Assembly: GCF_003201655.1 (NCBI RefSeq)
Contig: NZ_QJJU01000027.1
Span: forward strand, 1-64,000
Reading direction: 5' to 3'
DNA from: Mycolicibacterium moriokaense
GTDB lineage: Bacteria > Actinomycetota > Actinomycetes > Mycobacteriales > Mycobacteriaceae
DNA length: 64,000 bases
Positions within the stretch are counted from its first letter, which is position 1. Each line of letters opens with the position of its first letter. Below are positions 44,286-53,548 of this stretch, one piece after another. The notes under the pieces are model-generated. The model was not told where the DNA came from. It worked only from the letters and a program-made list of their open reading frames with translations, and ran no database searches. Both the position numbers and the translations under genes were made by a program.

Positions 44286-45983
44286 ATGAACGGTGACGAT
44301 TTGATGGGCGCGCAGGCTTCGCATCAGCTTCCCGCCAGACGCCCGGTCGTGGTCGGCGAACAACTCCCTGACCCAGTGACCGTCCCGGCGCTGGTTCGGC
44401 GCGGCGTGCGGTTGTGGGGGACCCAGCCGGTATTGATCCACAACGGCGCGGCGCGCACATGGATTGAACTTGATCGCGATTCGGCTGAGTTGGCTAAAGG
44501 ACTGTTGGCCCTCGGCGTGACCAAAGGCAGCCGGGTTGGCCTGCTCATGCCCAACAGCGCCGACTGGGCGATCGCCTTCCTGGCTGCAGCCCGTATCGGC
44601 GCCGCGGTTTCACCGATCAGCACTTTCGTGCAGGGTCCAGAGCTTGATCGGGCGTTGGCTCATGGCGATGTGCAAGTGCTGTTGTGTGTTGACCGCTTCC
44701 TGGCTCACGACTATCTCGCCCGACTCGGGCAGCTCACTGGGATGAGCGATCAGGACAGCAGCGAGCTGTATCTGCCCAATCACCCCTTCCTGCGCCGAAT
44801 CGTTGTGTGGGGCAACGATAGTCGGCCATGGACGATCGCCGGGTCGGGGGCGCTGCAGCAGCTGGCACACGCACGTCCCGAGATCGAAGAGCGGCTGTTG
44901 GTCACCGCCGAGGATTCGGTCGAGCCCGCCGACCCATTGCTGACGATATGGACCTCGGGTACGACATCGCTGCCCAAAGGGGTGGTCCATTCCCACGGCG
45001 GTGTCCTGCGGTTCATCCACGCCTTACGTCAGATCGGCCGTGGCGACGTACGCTGCGGTGAGCGTGCCTACGCAGCGATGCCGTTCTTCTGGCTCGGCGG
45101 CCTGAACACCGTTTTCTTTCCGGCGCTGATCGGCGGCGGCACCATCGTCACTACCGACCAGGTGGCTCCCGCGGCGGTGCTCGACACCATCGTTGAGCAG
45201 CAGGTGAGCAGGGTTGGCGGCTGGTTGGGACCGGTTGTCGAATTGATCAAGACAGCGGCCGCCCGCGGTATCGACGTTTCACGAGTGCGCGGCCTGTCGT
45301 CTCCCACCTACACCGACGGCAGCCCGATACCGGCGGAGCTTCTGGGTAACGCCCTGGGCATGACCGAGACGTTCGGACCGCATAGCGCCGAGCCGCTTGA
45401 CGCCGAGTTGCCGGCGGACAAAGCCGGCTCGATGGGCCGCGCGGTTCCCGGCCATGACCGTCAAGTGATCGACCCGCTCACGGGGACACCATTGCCGCCA
45501 GGCGAGGTCGGTGAGCTGCGCGTGCGCGGACCGGGCATGATGCTGTCCTACTACCGACGCGAGGCCGGTGAATGTTTCGATGCGGATGGATATCTGCGCA
45601 CCGGTGATCGTTGCGCGATCGACGCCGACGGGTTCTTGTTCTTTCACGGCCGACAAAGCGAACTGATCAAGACATCTGGCGCCAATGTGGCCCCTCGCGA
45701 GGTCGAGACCGTCCTGCAGACCTACCCCGAAGTCGCCGAGGCCATCGTGTTCGGGATCCCCGATGAGCGCCGCGGAGAGGCGGTGGTTGCAGCGGTCGTC
45801 GCCGCCTCCGGCGCGCAGCTGGATCCAGATTCCATCCGCAGTCGGCTGCGCGCCGAGATTTCGCACTACAAGATGCCGACTCAGGTGATCGAGGTCGCTG
45901 CCGAGACGATCCCGCGCACCGACTCAGGTAAGCCACGCAAAGCGGCGTTGCGCGACCTGCTCTTTGCATCCCCTGAGCACTAG
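44286..45983 (+). CDS. Acyl-CoA synthetase (AMP-forming)
   Basis: A 565-residue ANL-family ligase that makes acyl-CoA from acid, ATP and CoA. TIWTSGTTSLPKGVVHSH is the P-loop-like motif. GMTETFGPHS, YLRTGDRCAIDADGF and KTSGANVAPREVE follow, and TDSGKPRKAALR holds the catalytic lysine. It is encoded ten bases after the VOC gene. The chain-length or ring preference cannot be seen. It probably primes the free acid produced by P450 and aldehyde dehydrogenase steps. Confidence 0.9.
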   Translation: MNGDDLMGAQASHQLPARRPVVVGEQLPDPVTVPALVRRGVRLWGTQPVLIHNGAARTWIELDRDSAELAKGLLALGVTKGSRVGLLMPNSADWAIAFLAAARIGAAVSPISTFVQGPELDRALAHGDVQVLLCVDRFLAHDYLARLGQLTGMSDQDSSELYLPNHPFLRRIVVWGNDSRPWTIAGSGALQQLAHARPEIEERLLVTAEDSVEPADPLLTIWTSGTTSLPKGVVHSHGGVLRFIHALRQIGRGDVRCGERAYAAMPFFWLGGLNTVFFPALIGGGTIVTTDQVAPAAVLDTIVEQQVSRVGGWLGPVVELIKTAAARGIDVSRVRGLSSPTYTDGSPIPAELLGNALGMTETFGPHSAEPLDAELPADKAGSMGRAVPGHDRQVIDPLTGTPLPPGEVGELRVRGPGMMLSYYRREAGECFDADGYLRTGDRCAIDADGFLFFHGRQSELIKTSGANVAPREVETVLQTYPEVAEAIVFGIPDERRGEAVVAAVVAASGAQLDPDSIRSRLRAEISHYKMPTQVIEVAAETIPRTDSGKPRKAALRDLLFASPEH

Positions 45984-45991
45984 GTTATCGT

Positions 45992-46004
45992 TATACAGCG
46001 TACA
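45992..46004. promoter_or_regulatory. Family A operator (upstream of amidohydrolase operon)
   Basis: TATACAGCGTACA, beginning nine bases after the ligase stop and ending 24 nt before the next ATG. It has three differences from the best copies but the same TAC-N3-GTA core. Confidence 0.58.
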
Positions 46005-46028
46005 AAAAGGCCATGGAGTGGAGGGAAC

Positions 46029-47267
46029 ATGACAACCGACGTTGCGGGCGAGAAGGACACACTGCAGGACTTGTGGGCCTATGACGCGGACAACCACCTT
46101 CGCGAAGACATCGATGCGTTCCCGAAATACATGGACCCCGAGTACCGCGAGCACGGGTGGCGTATCGAACGCAGCGACGGCAAGGACGTGCTGTGGGTAG
46201 GCAGCGAATCCTGGCCGGACTGGACGTGGGACACCGCGACTCGGCCCGGTAGTTTTCGCGAGAATCTGCTGCGACTGCGTAACGGCGAGAACATCGACCC
46301 ATTCCGTGGCGATCAGGAAGACGTGCGGATTGAATACCGGGATCGTGACGCTCGGGTCAAGCTTATGGACGAGCAGAAAATACAGGCCGAACTCATCTTC
46401 AACACCCTCGCCGTCAGCCGCGGCTGGATGGTCGGCGGCGACCCGGCGCAGACGTTTGCGAATTTGCGGGCGGTGAATCGGTATCTGGCTGCGGAGTGGG
46501 GTTGGTCGTATCAGGACCGCATCTATGCCGCGGCGTTGGTGGGGCTCGATGATCTGGATCTGGCCATCGCGGAGTTGGACCGGCTGTTGGCCGAAGGGGT
46601 GCGGGCGATCAATCTGGTGCCCGGTCCGGTCGGGCGCCGTTCGCCGGCCGATCCGCATTTCGACCCGTTCTGGGCGCGGGTCAATGAAGCCAACCTCCTG
46701 GTCAGCTACCACACCACGCCCGCTTCACATATCGCCTACCGCGAGATGTTCAAGGGTTGGTGGGAGCCTGCCGAAGCGGCGGTGCATCGCGGGGTCAGCG
46801 ACACCGATTCGGCGTTTATGAGTTTTCAGATGTTCAACGAGCGCCCGATCATGGACACCGTCGTGGCATTGATCTTGCATAATTTGTTCGGCCGCTTTCC
46901 CAACGTGCGTGTGTTGTCGGTGGAGAACGGCACGTTCTGGGTGCCCTATACGGTCAAACTGCTGAACAAGAGTTACGCGATCAATCAGAAGGGATTCTGG
47001 TTGGGCGGTAAACCCGAACGGCCGTCTGAGGTGTTCAAACGCCACGTGTTTGTCACCCCGTTTCACGAGGAGAACATCCAGAGCATCGTTGATGTGGTGG
47101 GACCGGACTGCGTGCTGTTCGGTTCGGACTTCCCCCATGCCGAAGGTCTGGCCGACCCGGTCACCGACTATCTGTCGGATCTAGAGGTCACCGACCCCGA
47201 CGCGATCCGAAAAATCATGCGCGACAACCTCAAAAACCTCCTCGAAGGCAGCGTCGGCTGTTCATGA
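46029..47267 (+). CDS. Amidohydrolase (PF04909)
   Basis: A 412-residue TIM-barrel hydrolase. The opening YDADNHLREDIDAF replaces the usual DxHVxEP but keeps the metal His. The middle VSYHTTPASH provides a further metal histidine, and VLFGSDFPHAEGLADP is the C-terminal aspartate motif. GGAG shortly before the ATG is the ribosome site. It leads an operon of ACAD pair, aldehyde dehydrogenase, MaoC and ligase, so it probably works on a CoA ester or its free acid. Confidence 0.82.
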   Translation: MTTDVAGEKDTLQDLWAYDADNHLREDIDAFPKYMDPEYREHGWRIERSDGKDVLWVGSESWPDWTWDTATRPGSFRENLLRLRNGENIDPFRGDQEDVRIEYRDRDARVKLMDEQKIQAELIFNTLAVSRGWMVGGDPAQTFANLRAVNRYLAAEWGWSYQDRIYAAALVGLDDLDLAIAELDRLLAEGVRAINLVPGPVGRRSPADPHFDPFWARVNEANLLVSYHTTPASHIAYREMFKGWWEPAEAAVHRGVSDTDSAFMSFQMFNERPIMDTVVALILHNLFGRFPNVRVLSVENGTFWVPYTVKLLNKSYAINQKGFWLGGKPERPSEVFKRHVFVTPFHEENIQSIVDVVGPDCVLFGSDFPHAEGLADPVTDYLSDLEVTDPDAIRKIMRDNLKNLLEGSVGCS

Positions 47268-47280
47268 GGGTCGATCCGAC

Positions 47281-48420
47281 GTGAGGTTCGAACTCAGCGC
47301 CGAGCAGGAGCTGTTTCGCGAGACAGCGCGCCGGTTCCTCGATTCTGAAACACCCCTGAGCGCAATTCGCGAGATGTGGTACTGGCCAACTGGTTTCGAC
47401 TGTTCCTGGTGGCAACGTGCCGCCGGCTTGGGATGGACGTCTCTAATGGTCCCCGAGGACGCCGGCGGCGGGTGCCTGTCCGGGCAGCCTGCCTGCGATG
47501 CCGCGATCGTGGCCGAAGAAATCGGTCGAGCCTGCGGGCCCGGTCCGCTGCTGCCGGTCTCAGTGACCGCGTTTGCGATCGCGAACGCAGGCCACGCGAC
47601 CCAGAAGGAAACCTTGCTGCCCGGGTTGCTGGATGGCACATCGGTTGCGGCCTGGGCCATCGCCGAGGCCGGCGATGCATGGAGCGCGACCGACCTCAGA
47701 ACCACTATCGCTGTCGACGGCGACGCCGTGCATGTCAGTGGGCGAAAGCTATACGTCGAGGCCGTGGGTTCATCGGAATGGGTGTTGGTGACGGGCAGGT
47801 CGCAGGTGGGGCTGAGCCAGGTGGTGGTGCCGGCCGACGCCGCTGGGGTGACCATCACGACCGGCCGCAGCGTGGATATGGTGCGCCGGTTCGGGACGCT
47901 CACCCTCGACGACGTCCGGCTTCCGGTCAGCGCCGTCGTGGGTGAGGTGGGTGGAGCGGCGCAGATGGTGGAGCGCCAGCTGCAGTTGGCGCTGGTGCTG
48001 CAGTGTGCGCAGATCAATGGCGCGGTCGGCGAGCTCTTCGACAGGACAGTCGAATACGCCAAGTGCCGCTTTGCGTTTGGCCGGCCGATCGGCGCCTACC
48101 AGGCTTTAAAGCACCGCTTTGCGGACATGCTGCAGCGGCTGGAATTCTCGCGCGCGATCGCTGACGCCGCGGCGATGGCGTTCGACCGCGGTGACGCGCA
48201 AGCAAGAGAACTAGCCCAGGTGGCCAAGGCGTACGTACCCGACGCAGGCCTCGACGTCATCGATGACTGCGTGCAGATCAACGGAGGCATCGGCGTGACG
48301 TGGGAACACGACGCGCACATATTCTCTCGCCGGGTCGCCCTGGACCGCGCACTTTACGGTGCGCCCGAATGGCACAAAGACGCGTTGGTCGACGACCTCG
48401 GACTGGTGTCATCGTCATGA
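47281..48420 (+). CDS. Acyl-CoA dehydrogenase, small (beta-type) subunit
   Basis: A 379-residue ACAD-like protein lacking the EPxxGSD loop (AIAEAGDAWS instead). It ends with the FAD-domain segments CRFAFGRPIGAYQALKHRFAD and NGGIGVTWEHDAHIFSRR. It mirrors the protein at 36992 in length and motifs. The GTG start lies 13 nt after the amidohydrolase stop. It overlaps its partner by 4 nt. Confidence 0.83.
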   Translation: MRFELSAEQELFRETARRFLDSETPLSAIREMWYWPTGFDCSWWQRAAGLGWTSLMVPEDAGGGCLSGQPACDAAIVAEEIGRACGPGPLLPVSVTAFAIANAGHATQKETLLPGLLDGTSVAAWAIAEAGDAWSATDLRTTIAVDGDAVHVSGRKLYVEAVGSSEWVLVTGRSQVGLSQVVVPADAAGVTITTGRSVDMVRRFGTLTLDDVRLPVSAVVGEVGGAAQMVERQLQLALVLQCAQINGAVGELFDRTVEYAKCRFAFGRPIGAYQALKHRFADMLQRLEFSRAIADAAAMAFDRGDAQARELAQVAKAYVPDAGLDVIDDCVQINGGIGVTWEHDAHIFSRRVALDRALYGAPEWHKDALVDDLGLVSSS

Positions 48421-49652
48421 CAACCGAACCTGCAATGGAATCCGTCGAGGCGTTCACCGAACGCGCCCGCGCCTGGGTCACCGACAACTTGCCGCCGCGC
48501 GGCGATGAGTCGCTGTCTGAGCGCGAACTGCAGGCACCACTTTTCGATGCCGGCTTCGCTGGGATCGCGATGCCGAACAAGTACGGCGGTGCCGGGCTGA
48601 CGCTGCGCCATCAACAGGCGTTCTACGACGTCGCAGCAGCCGGGTATCGCGTGCCGACACTGTTCAGCGTGTCCATCGCCATCCTCGGTGTGACGCTGTT
48701 GGACACCGCTGACGAGGTGCTCAAGAGGCGGCACCTGCCGCGGATCCTTCGCGGTGAGGAAAGGTGGATCCAGCTGCTGAGTGAACCCAGCGGCGGGTCA
48801 GACATGGCGGCCGCGCTGACGAAACTCGAACGCGACGGCGATGACTGGATCCTCAACGGCGCCAAAATGTGGAGCACCGCGGCGATGGCCGCCGACTGGG
48901 GAATGTGCCTGGCGCGCACCGATTTCTCGGTGCCCAAGCATTCCGGGCTGACCATGGTGTGCGTTCCGCTGAAGAACACAACAGGTGTCACGATCCAGCC
49001 GATCCGCCACGCCAACGGTGTGCAGGCCGAATTCTGTCAGGAGTTCTTCGACGACGTCCGCCTCCCCGGCGACCACGTCATCGGCGCGGTAAATGAAGGC
49101 TGGAACGTGGCCAAGGTCCTGATCGCGCACGAACGGCTCGCTGCAGGCGGGGCCGGGCACGGGTACGGGCTCACCGCTCGCTCGGAAGGCGGCGGCGGTG
49201 CGCGCACCGCCGACCCCGCGGTTCTGGTCAAAGCGGCCCAGCAACGCCGGTCAACGGTCGGGCTGCGCCACAAGATTGCCGACGCGTACATCGAGCGGCG
49301 AGTGTCGAAACTCGCCAACGAGCGGATCGCCACTGGCATCCGGATCGGCGCGCTGGAGCCGGGGTGGGGGTCGATCGTCAAACTGCACATCGGGATGAAT
49401 TCGCCCCGGGAGTCGAAGATCGCGCTCGCTGTGCACGGCTGCGACGGCGTGGTATGGGACGGCGACGAACCCATCGCGGGTAACGCCGGCGAGGACTGGG
49501 TGATCAGTCGCGGGCCAGCGCTGGGCGGCGGCAGCAACGAGATGCAGCGCAACCTGCTCGCCGAGCGCCTGCTGGGCCTGCCCCGTGAGCAGGCCCTGGA
49601 TACGGGAGTTCCGTTCGCCGATGTGCTGCGAAATCGGCGCGAGAACAAGTGA
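48417..49652 (+). CDS. Acyl-CoA dehydrogenase, large (alpha-type) subunit
   Basis: A 411-residue ACAD. LSEPSGGSDMAAALTKL, WILNGAKMWSTAAM and GGGSNEMQRNLLAERLLGLP are present. It is the apparent paralogue of the gene at 38131. The ATG overlaps its partner stop, and its own stop overlaps the aldehyde dehydrogenase start (GTGA). The substrate is probably a bulky or branched acyl-CoA, as for other paired ACADs. Confidence 0.87.
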   Translation: MTTEPAMESVEAFTERARAWVTDNLPPRGDESLSERELQAPLFDAGFAGIAMPNKYGGAGLTLRHQQAFYDVAAAGYRVPTLFSVSIAILGVTLLDTADEVLKRRHLPRILRGEERWIQLLSEPSGGSDMAAALTKLERDGDDWILNGAKMWSTAAMAADWGMCLARTDFSVPKHSGLTMVCVPLKNTTGVTIQPIRHANGVQAEFCQEFFDDVRLPGDHVIGAVNEGWNVAKVLIAHERLAAGGAGHGYGLTARSEGGGGARTADPAVLVKAAQQRRSTVGLRHKIADAYIERRVSKLANERIATGIRIGALEPGWGSIVKLHIGMNSPRESKIALAVHGCDGVVWDGDEPIAGNAGEDWVISRGPALGGGSNEMQRNLLAERLLGLPREQALDTGVPFADVLRNRRENK

Positions 49653-51103
49653 AGAGAGAGTCCATGTACATCAATGGTGAATGGCAATCCGCGGCGTCGG
49701 GCAAGACGTTTGTCAGTTCCAACCCGGCGACCGGCGTCGTGCTTGACAGCGTGCCCGACGGCGACCGGGCCGACGCGCGCCGGGCGATCGACGCCGCAGC
49801 TGCGGCGCTGCCGCATTGGCGAGCATGTACCGCCTACGAACGCGCGGGCGTCCTCATCGAGGCACACCACATCATGCTCGAGAGACGAGATGCGCTCGCC
49901 GCGCTCATGACGAGGGAACAGGGAAAGCCGCTACACATGGCGAGCACCGAGGTGGGGTATGCCGCCGACTTCCTGTTGTGGTTCGCGGAGGAAGCCAAAC
50001 GCGTTTACGGAGAGGTGATCCCGTCGGCACGCGCCGATCAGCGCTTTGTGGTGCTGCAGCAGCCGGTCGGGGTGTGCGCGGCGATCACTCCGTGGAACTA
50101 CCCGATCTCGATGATCACCCGCAAGGTGGCTCCAGCGCTAGCGGCCGGATGCACATCGGTACTCAAACCGGCTGAACAGACCCCGTTGTGCGCGATCGAG
50201 ACCTTTAGGGTGTTCGCCGACGCCGGCGTCCCCGCCGGCGTGGTCAATCTGGTGACCTGTTCGGATCCCGAACCGGTGGCCGACGAGATCCTCGCCAACT
50301 CGCGGGTGCGCAAAATCAGCTTCACCGGATCTACCGAGATCGGCAAGATGATCGCCGGGCGCGCCGGAGCTACGATGAAACGCGTCTCCATGGAGCTCGG
50401 TGGCCACGCACCGTTCCTGGTGTTCCCCGATGCCGATCCCGAGCACGCCGCAAAGGGCGCTGCGTTGGTGAAGTTTCTCAACACCGGCCAGGCATGTATC
50501 TGCCCCAACCGGTTCATCGTGCACCGATCCATCGCAGAACCGTTCCTGGCGACGCTTCGGGCCCGGGTTGAGAAACTCGTCCCCGGAGATGGACTGCAGA
50601 AAGGCACCACGGTCGGCCCGCTCATCGATGATGTGGCCCTAAAAAAGATGCAACGCCAAGTCGACGACGCCGTCGGTAAGGGCGCCACGCTGCTGCTCGG
50701 CGGATCACGTTTGGAGGGGCCCGAATTCGACAACGGCGCTTTCTTCGCCCCCACCATCCTGGCTGACGTCACTGCCGACATGATTATCTCCTCGGAGGAG
50801 ACATTTGGGCCCATCGCCCCGGTCATGGTCTTCGATGACGAAGACGAGGCGATCGCCCTGGCCAACGCAACGACATACGGATTGGCCGGCTACATCTACA
50901 CCCGCGACATCAGCCGCGCGATCCGCGTCGGCGAAGCCCTGGACTTCGGGATGATCGGCATCAACGACATCAACCCCACCTCAGCGGCGGTCCCATTCGG
51001 CGGAATCAAGGAAAGTGGCTTGGGTCGCGAAGGCGCCCGAACCGGTATCGCCGAATACCTCGACACCAAAGTTCTTGGCATCGCTCTGCAACCCGCGGAG
51101 TAA
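49649..51103 (+). CDS. NAD(P)-dependent aldehyde dehydrogenase (semialdehyde dehydrogenase-like)
   Basis: A 484-residue enzyme. PWNYPISMITRKVAPALAAG and FTGSTEIGK bind the cofactor. MELGGHAPFLVF has the general base, and NTGQACICPNRF the catalytic cysteine. The pattern is close to succinate-semialdehyde dehydrogenases. GTG at 49649 overlaps the ACAD stop; the ATG at 49664 begins the conserved YINGEW segment and is an equal candidate. It oxidises an aldehyde intermediate of the operon's route. Confidence 0.9.
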   Translation: MKRESMYINGEWQSAASGKTFVSSNPATGVVLDSVPDGDRADARRAIDAAAAALPHWRACTAYERAGVLIEAHHIMLERRDALAALMTREQGKPLHMASTEVGYAADFLLWFAEEAKRVYGEVIPSARADQRFVVLQQPVGVCAAITPWNYPISMITRKVAPALAAGCTSVLKPAEQTPLCAIETFRVFADAGVPAGVVNLVTCSDPEPVADEILANSRVRKISFTGSTEIGKMIAGRAGATMKRVSMELGGHAPFLVFPDADPEHAAKGAALVKFLNTGQACICPNRFIVHRSIAEPFLATLRARVEKLVPGDGLQKGTTVGPLIDDVALKKMQRQVDDAVGKGATLLLGGSRLEGPEFDNGAFFAPTILADVTADMIISSEETFGPIAPVMVFDDEDEAIALANATTYGLAGYIYTRDISRAIRVGEALDFGMIGINDINPTSAAVPFGGIKESGLGREGARTGIAEYLDTKVLGIALQPAE

Positions 51104-51105
51104 AC

Positions 51106-51558
51106 GTGTCCACCTCGGTGAACTTCGATGAGATTCAGATCGGCGACCGGCTACCCGAATTTGTCCGCACCACCCACTTCGCCGAATGGAACCGTTACGC
51201 GGCAGTCAACGACGAATTCATTCCCATCCACATGGACGACGAAGCCGGCCGCGCGGCCGGCAACGAGAATGGCGCGTTTGGGATGGGCAACCTTCGGTTG
51301 GCCTACGTCGTGAACATGTTGCGCGCATGGGCGGGCGACGATGGCGAAATCCGTTCCCTGACACTGCAATACCGCTCGCTCAACCAGAAAGACGATGAGT
51401 TGCGCTGCGTGGCCGAAGTGACCGGCAAGGAGGTCGTGGACGGCCTGTCCCTCGTGCATTTGAAAGTGGATGTCCTCGACCAGGATGGCGCGAGTACCAC
51501 CCCCGGCGAAGCGACGGTCGCGGTCGCAGGCCCGTGGACGGAGCTTCACGGTGGTTGA
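51106..51558 (+). CDS. MaoC-like hydratase/dehydratase
   Basis: A 150-residue hot-dog protein. FAEWNRYAAVNDEFIPIHMDDEAG contains the D...H hydratase motif of MaoC (here NDEFIPIH). GAFGMGNLRLAYVVNML continues the central helix. It would hydrate an enoyl-CoA in the R-specific way, an alternative to the crotonases. It may work together with the dehydratase-like protein at 42840. It begins two bases after the aldehyde dehydrogenase stop and overlaps the ligase by 8 nt. Confidence 0.83.
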   Translation: MSTSVNFDEIQIGDRLPEFVRTTHFAEWNRYAAVNDEFIPIHMDDEAGRAAGNENGAFGMGNLRLAYVVNMLRAWAGDDGEIRSLTLQYRSLNQKDDELRCVAEVTGKEVVDGLSLVHLKVDVLDQDGASTTPGEATVAVAGPWTELHGG

Positions 51559-53110
51559 TGCGATCCGCGTGCACGACCCGCTCGACTACTGGGCGCGACT
51601 GCAGCCCGACGCCGAATTCGTGGTCATCGACGGTGTCGCCTGTACGTACGGCGAGGCGGCGGTGACCGTCGACCGGATGGCCGGCGCGCTTGCCCACAGC
51701 CTGGACCCGGGGCGGCGGGTCGCTATCTTGTCCCGCAACTCTGTCGAGATGCTGCTGCTGTACTACGCGGCCTCCAAAGCCGGAGTGGTGCCGGTGCCGC
51801 TCAATTACAGGCTCGCCGCGCCGGAGTTGGAGTACATCCTCAACGATAGTGCGGCCGGCGTCGTACTCGCTGCCCCCGAATACGTCGCGCAGATCGACGC
51901 GTTGCGGTCGAAATGTCCAGCGGTTCGCACCATTGTCGCGGTGGGGAACGTGGACTTCGCAGGTTGGCTGACCTGGGCGCAGTGGCTGGCGCACCCGATC
52001 GACGAACGCACCGCGCTAGCCCGTCGCCACGACGAGGCGATGCAGATCTACACCAGCGGCACAACCGGGCGTCCCAAAGGCGCTGTGCTCACTCAAACGG
52101 GGCTGAGCAACCTGTTGCACCAGTGGCGAATCTGCTTCCCGTTCAGCCCTAACCGCCGGATGTTAGTGGTGGCCCCCCTGTACCACGTCGGCGGCACGTT
52201 TCATTCGATGCACGCGATCGGCCATGGCGGGTCGGTGTTCCTATACACGGACTTTGATGCCGGCGAGGTCGTCCGTGCCCTCGACGAAGAGGAGATCGAC
52301 ACCGCGTTTCTCGTACCCGCAATGATCCAGAGTTGTCTCGCGGTCGAGGATGTCGACCAGCGCGCCTTCGCATCCTTTCGGCAGCTGTCCTACGGCGCGT
52401 CACCGATCAGTGAGGCGACCCTGCGACGGGCCCTGGATATCTGGCGCTGTGACTTCGTTCAGGCCTTTGGGATGACCGAATGCCCGTGCATCACGTACCT
52501 GTCGGCGGCCGATCATCGCCGTGCACTCGCCGGGTACCCATACTTGCTCGAATCCACCGGCAAGGCCGGCCCTGGCTCCGACCTCAAGATCGTCGGCCCG
52601 GACGGTCAGGAGGTACCACCTGGTCAAGTGGGGGAGATCCTGGGCCGCGGCCCGCAGATGATGAGCGCCTACTGGAATCTGCCTGAGGCCACCGCCGAGG
52701 CCCTCAGCGGCGGCTGGATGCACACCGGCGACGCTGGATGTATCGACGCCGAGGGATACCTATTCGTCAAAGACCGGATCAAGGACATGATCGTCTCCGG
52801 GGGAGAAAACATCTATCCTCGCGAGATCGAAGATGTTCTGCTGGCCCACCCCTCGGTTGCCGACGCTGCAGTGATCGGGGTGCCCAGCGAGCAGTGGGGC
52901 GAAAGCCCGCTAGCCTTCGTGGTCCCGCACGATGGCACCGACGTACAGATAGCCGACCTGGCGGAGTTTTGCCGTGAGCACCTCGCGGGCTACAAGCGTC
53001 CGCGGGCTTTCGAGATCGTGGATGTGGTCCCCCGCAATCCCAGCGGCAAGGTCCTGAAAAGAGTCCTGCGTGAGCCGTACTGGGCCGACCGAAGACGCGG
53101 AGTTTCGTAG
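51551..53110 (+). CDS. Acyl-CoA synthetase (AMP-forming)
   Basis: A 519-residue ANL ligase. QIYTSGTTGRPKGAVLTQ, FGMTECPC, GWMHTGDAGCIDAEGYLFVKD and MIVSGGENIYPREIE are complete, and NPSGKVLKRVLRE has the catalytic lysine. The GTG at 51551 lies inside the end of the MaoC gene. It is the last gene of the operon that starts at 46029. It activates an acid as CoA ester. Confidence 0.9.
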   Translation: MVDAIRVHDPLDYWARLQPDAEFVVIDGVACTYGEAAVTVDRMAGALAHSLDPGRRVAILSRNSVEMLLLYYAASKAGVVPVPLNYRLAAPELEYILNDSAAGVVLAAPEYVAQIDALRSKCPAVRTIVAVGNVDFAGWLTWAQWLAHPIDERTALARRHDEAMQIYTSGTTGRPKGAVLTQTGLSNLLHQWRICFPFSPNRRMLVVAPLYHVGGTFHSMHAIGHGGSVFLYTDFDAGEVVRALDEEEIDTAFLVPAMIQSCLAVEDVDQRAFASFRQLSYGASPISEATLRRALDIWRCDFVQAFGMTECPCITYLSAADHRRALAGYPYLLESTGKAGPGSDLKIVGPDGQEVPPGQVGEILGRGPQMMSAYWNLPEATAEALSGGWMHTGDAGCIDAEGYLFVKDRIKDMIVSGGENIYPREIEDVLLAHPSVADAAVIGVPSEQWGESPLAFVVPHDGTDVQIADLAEFCREHLAGYKRPRAFEIVDVVPRNPSGKVLKRVLREPYWADRRRGVS

Positions 53111-53356
53111 CCGTTCGGACGGCCTCGTGGGCGTGATTCCAGGGGCTATCGAGGAAATTGGGCTTCTGGCCGAAGTAACCCACATGTGAATCAGGTACGG
53201 CGCTGCGGGCCCCTTGCGGCGATCGTTTCGATACCGAGTGCCATCGCGGGGCCGGCGCGACCTGCAAGCCGGGCATCTTGTGGCCACTGGCAGCCATCAC
53301 CATTTTCATCGGACACCACCCGAACAAGCGGGCCAGCAGCCCGGCATTGGAATGTT
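53111..53356. other. Intergenic stretch before an aldehyde dehydrogenase unit
   Basis: No gene is supported here. The next structure is the operator at 53357 and a short frame from 53390 that runs into the aldehyde dehydrogenase start. Confidence 0.4.
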
Positions 53357-53369
53357 TGTACTATGTAAA
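53357..53369. promoter_or_regulatory. Family A operator (upstream of aldehyde dehydrogenase unit)
   Basis: TGTACTATGTAAA. It lies 20 nt before a 52-codon leader-like frame and 175 nt before the aldehyde dehydrogenase. The preceding bases GTT extend the T-rich arm. Confidence 0.6.
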
Positions 53370-53389
53370 GCTAAGCTGGGCATGTTCCG

Positions 53390-53548
53390 ATGGGAAGGGT
53401 GAACCGCGTGGTGGCAAGGACGACCGAGACGGCCTGCTCGGCATTGATAGTTGCCACGGGCGCGGATGAGTCCTACGACAACGCCGTGCGCGGCAGGACG
53501 CGCTGCTCTCCCGTCCGCCGCGGCTTTACCGATGAGGAAGTGCTGTGA
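53390..53548 (+). CDS. Short leader-type reading frame, 52 residues
   Basis: Runs MGRVNRVVARTTETACSA to FTDEEVL and stops at TGA 53546-53548, overlapping the GTG of the aldehyde dehydrogenase (GTGA). It starts 20 nt after a family A operator, so the region is probably transcribed. Translation is uncertain: no strong ribosome site is seen. It may serve only to couple translation to the downstream gene. No homologue is recognised. Confidence 0.35.
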   Translation: MGRVNRVVARTTETACSALIVATGADESYDNAVRGRTRCSPVRRGFTDEEVL

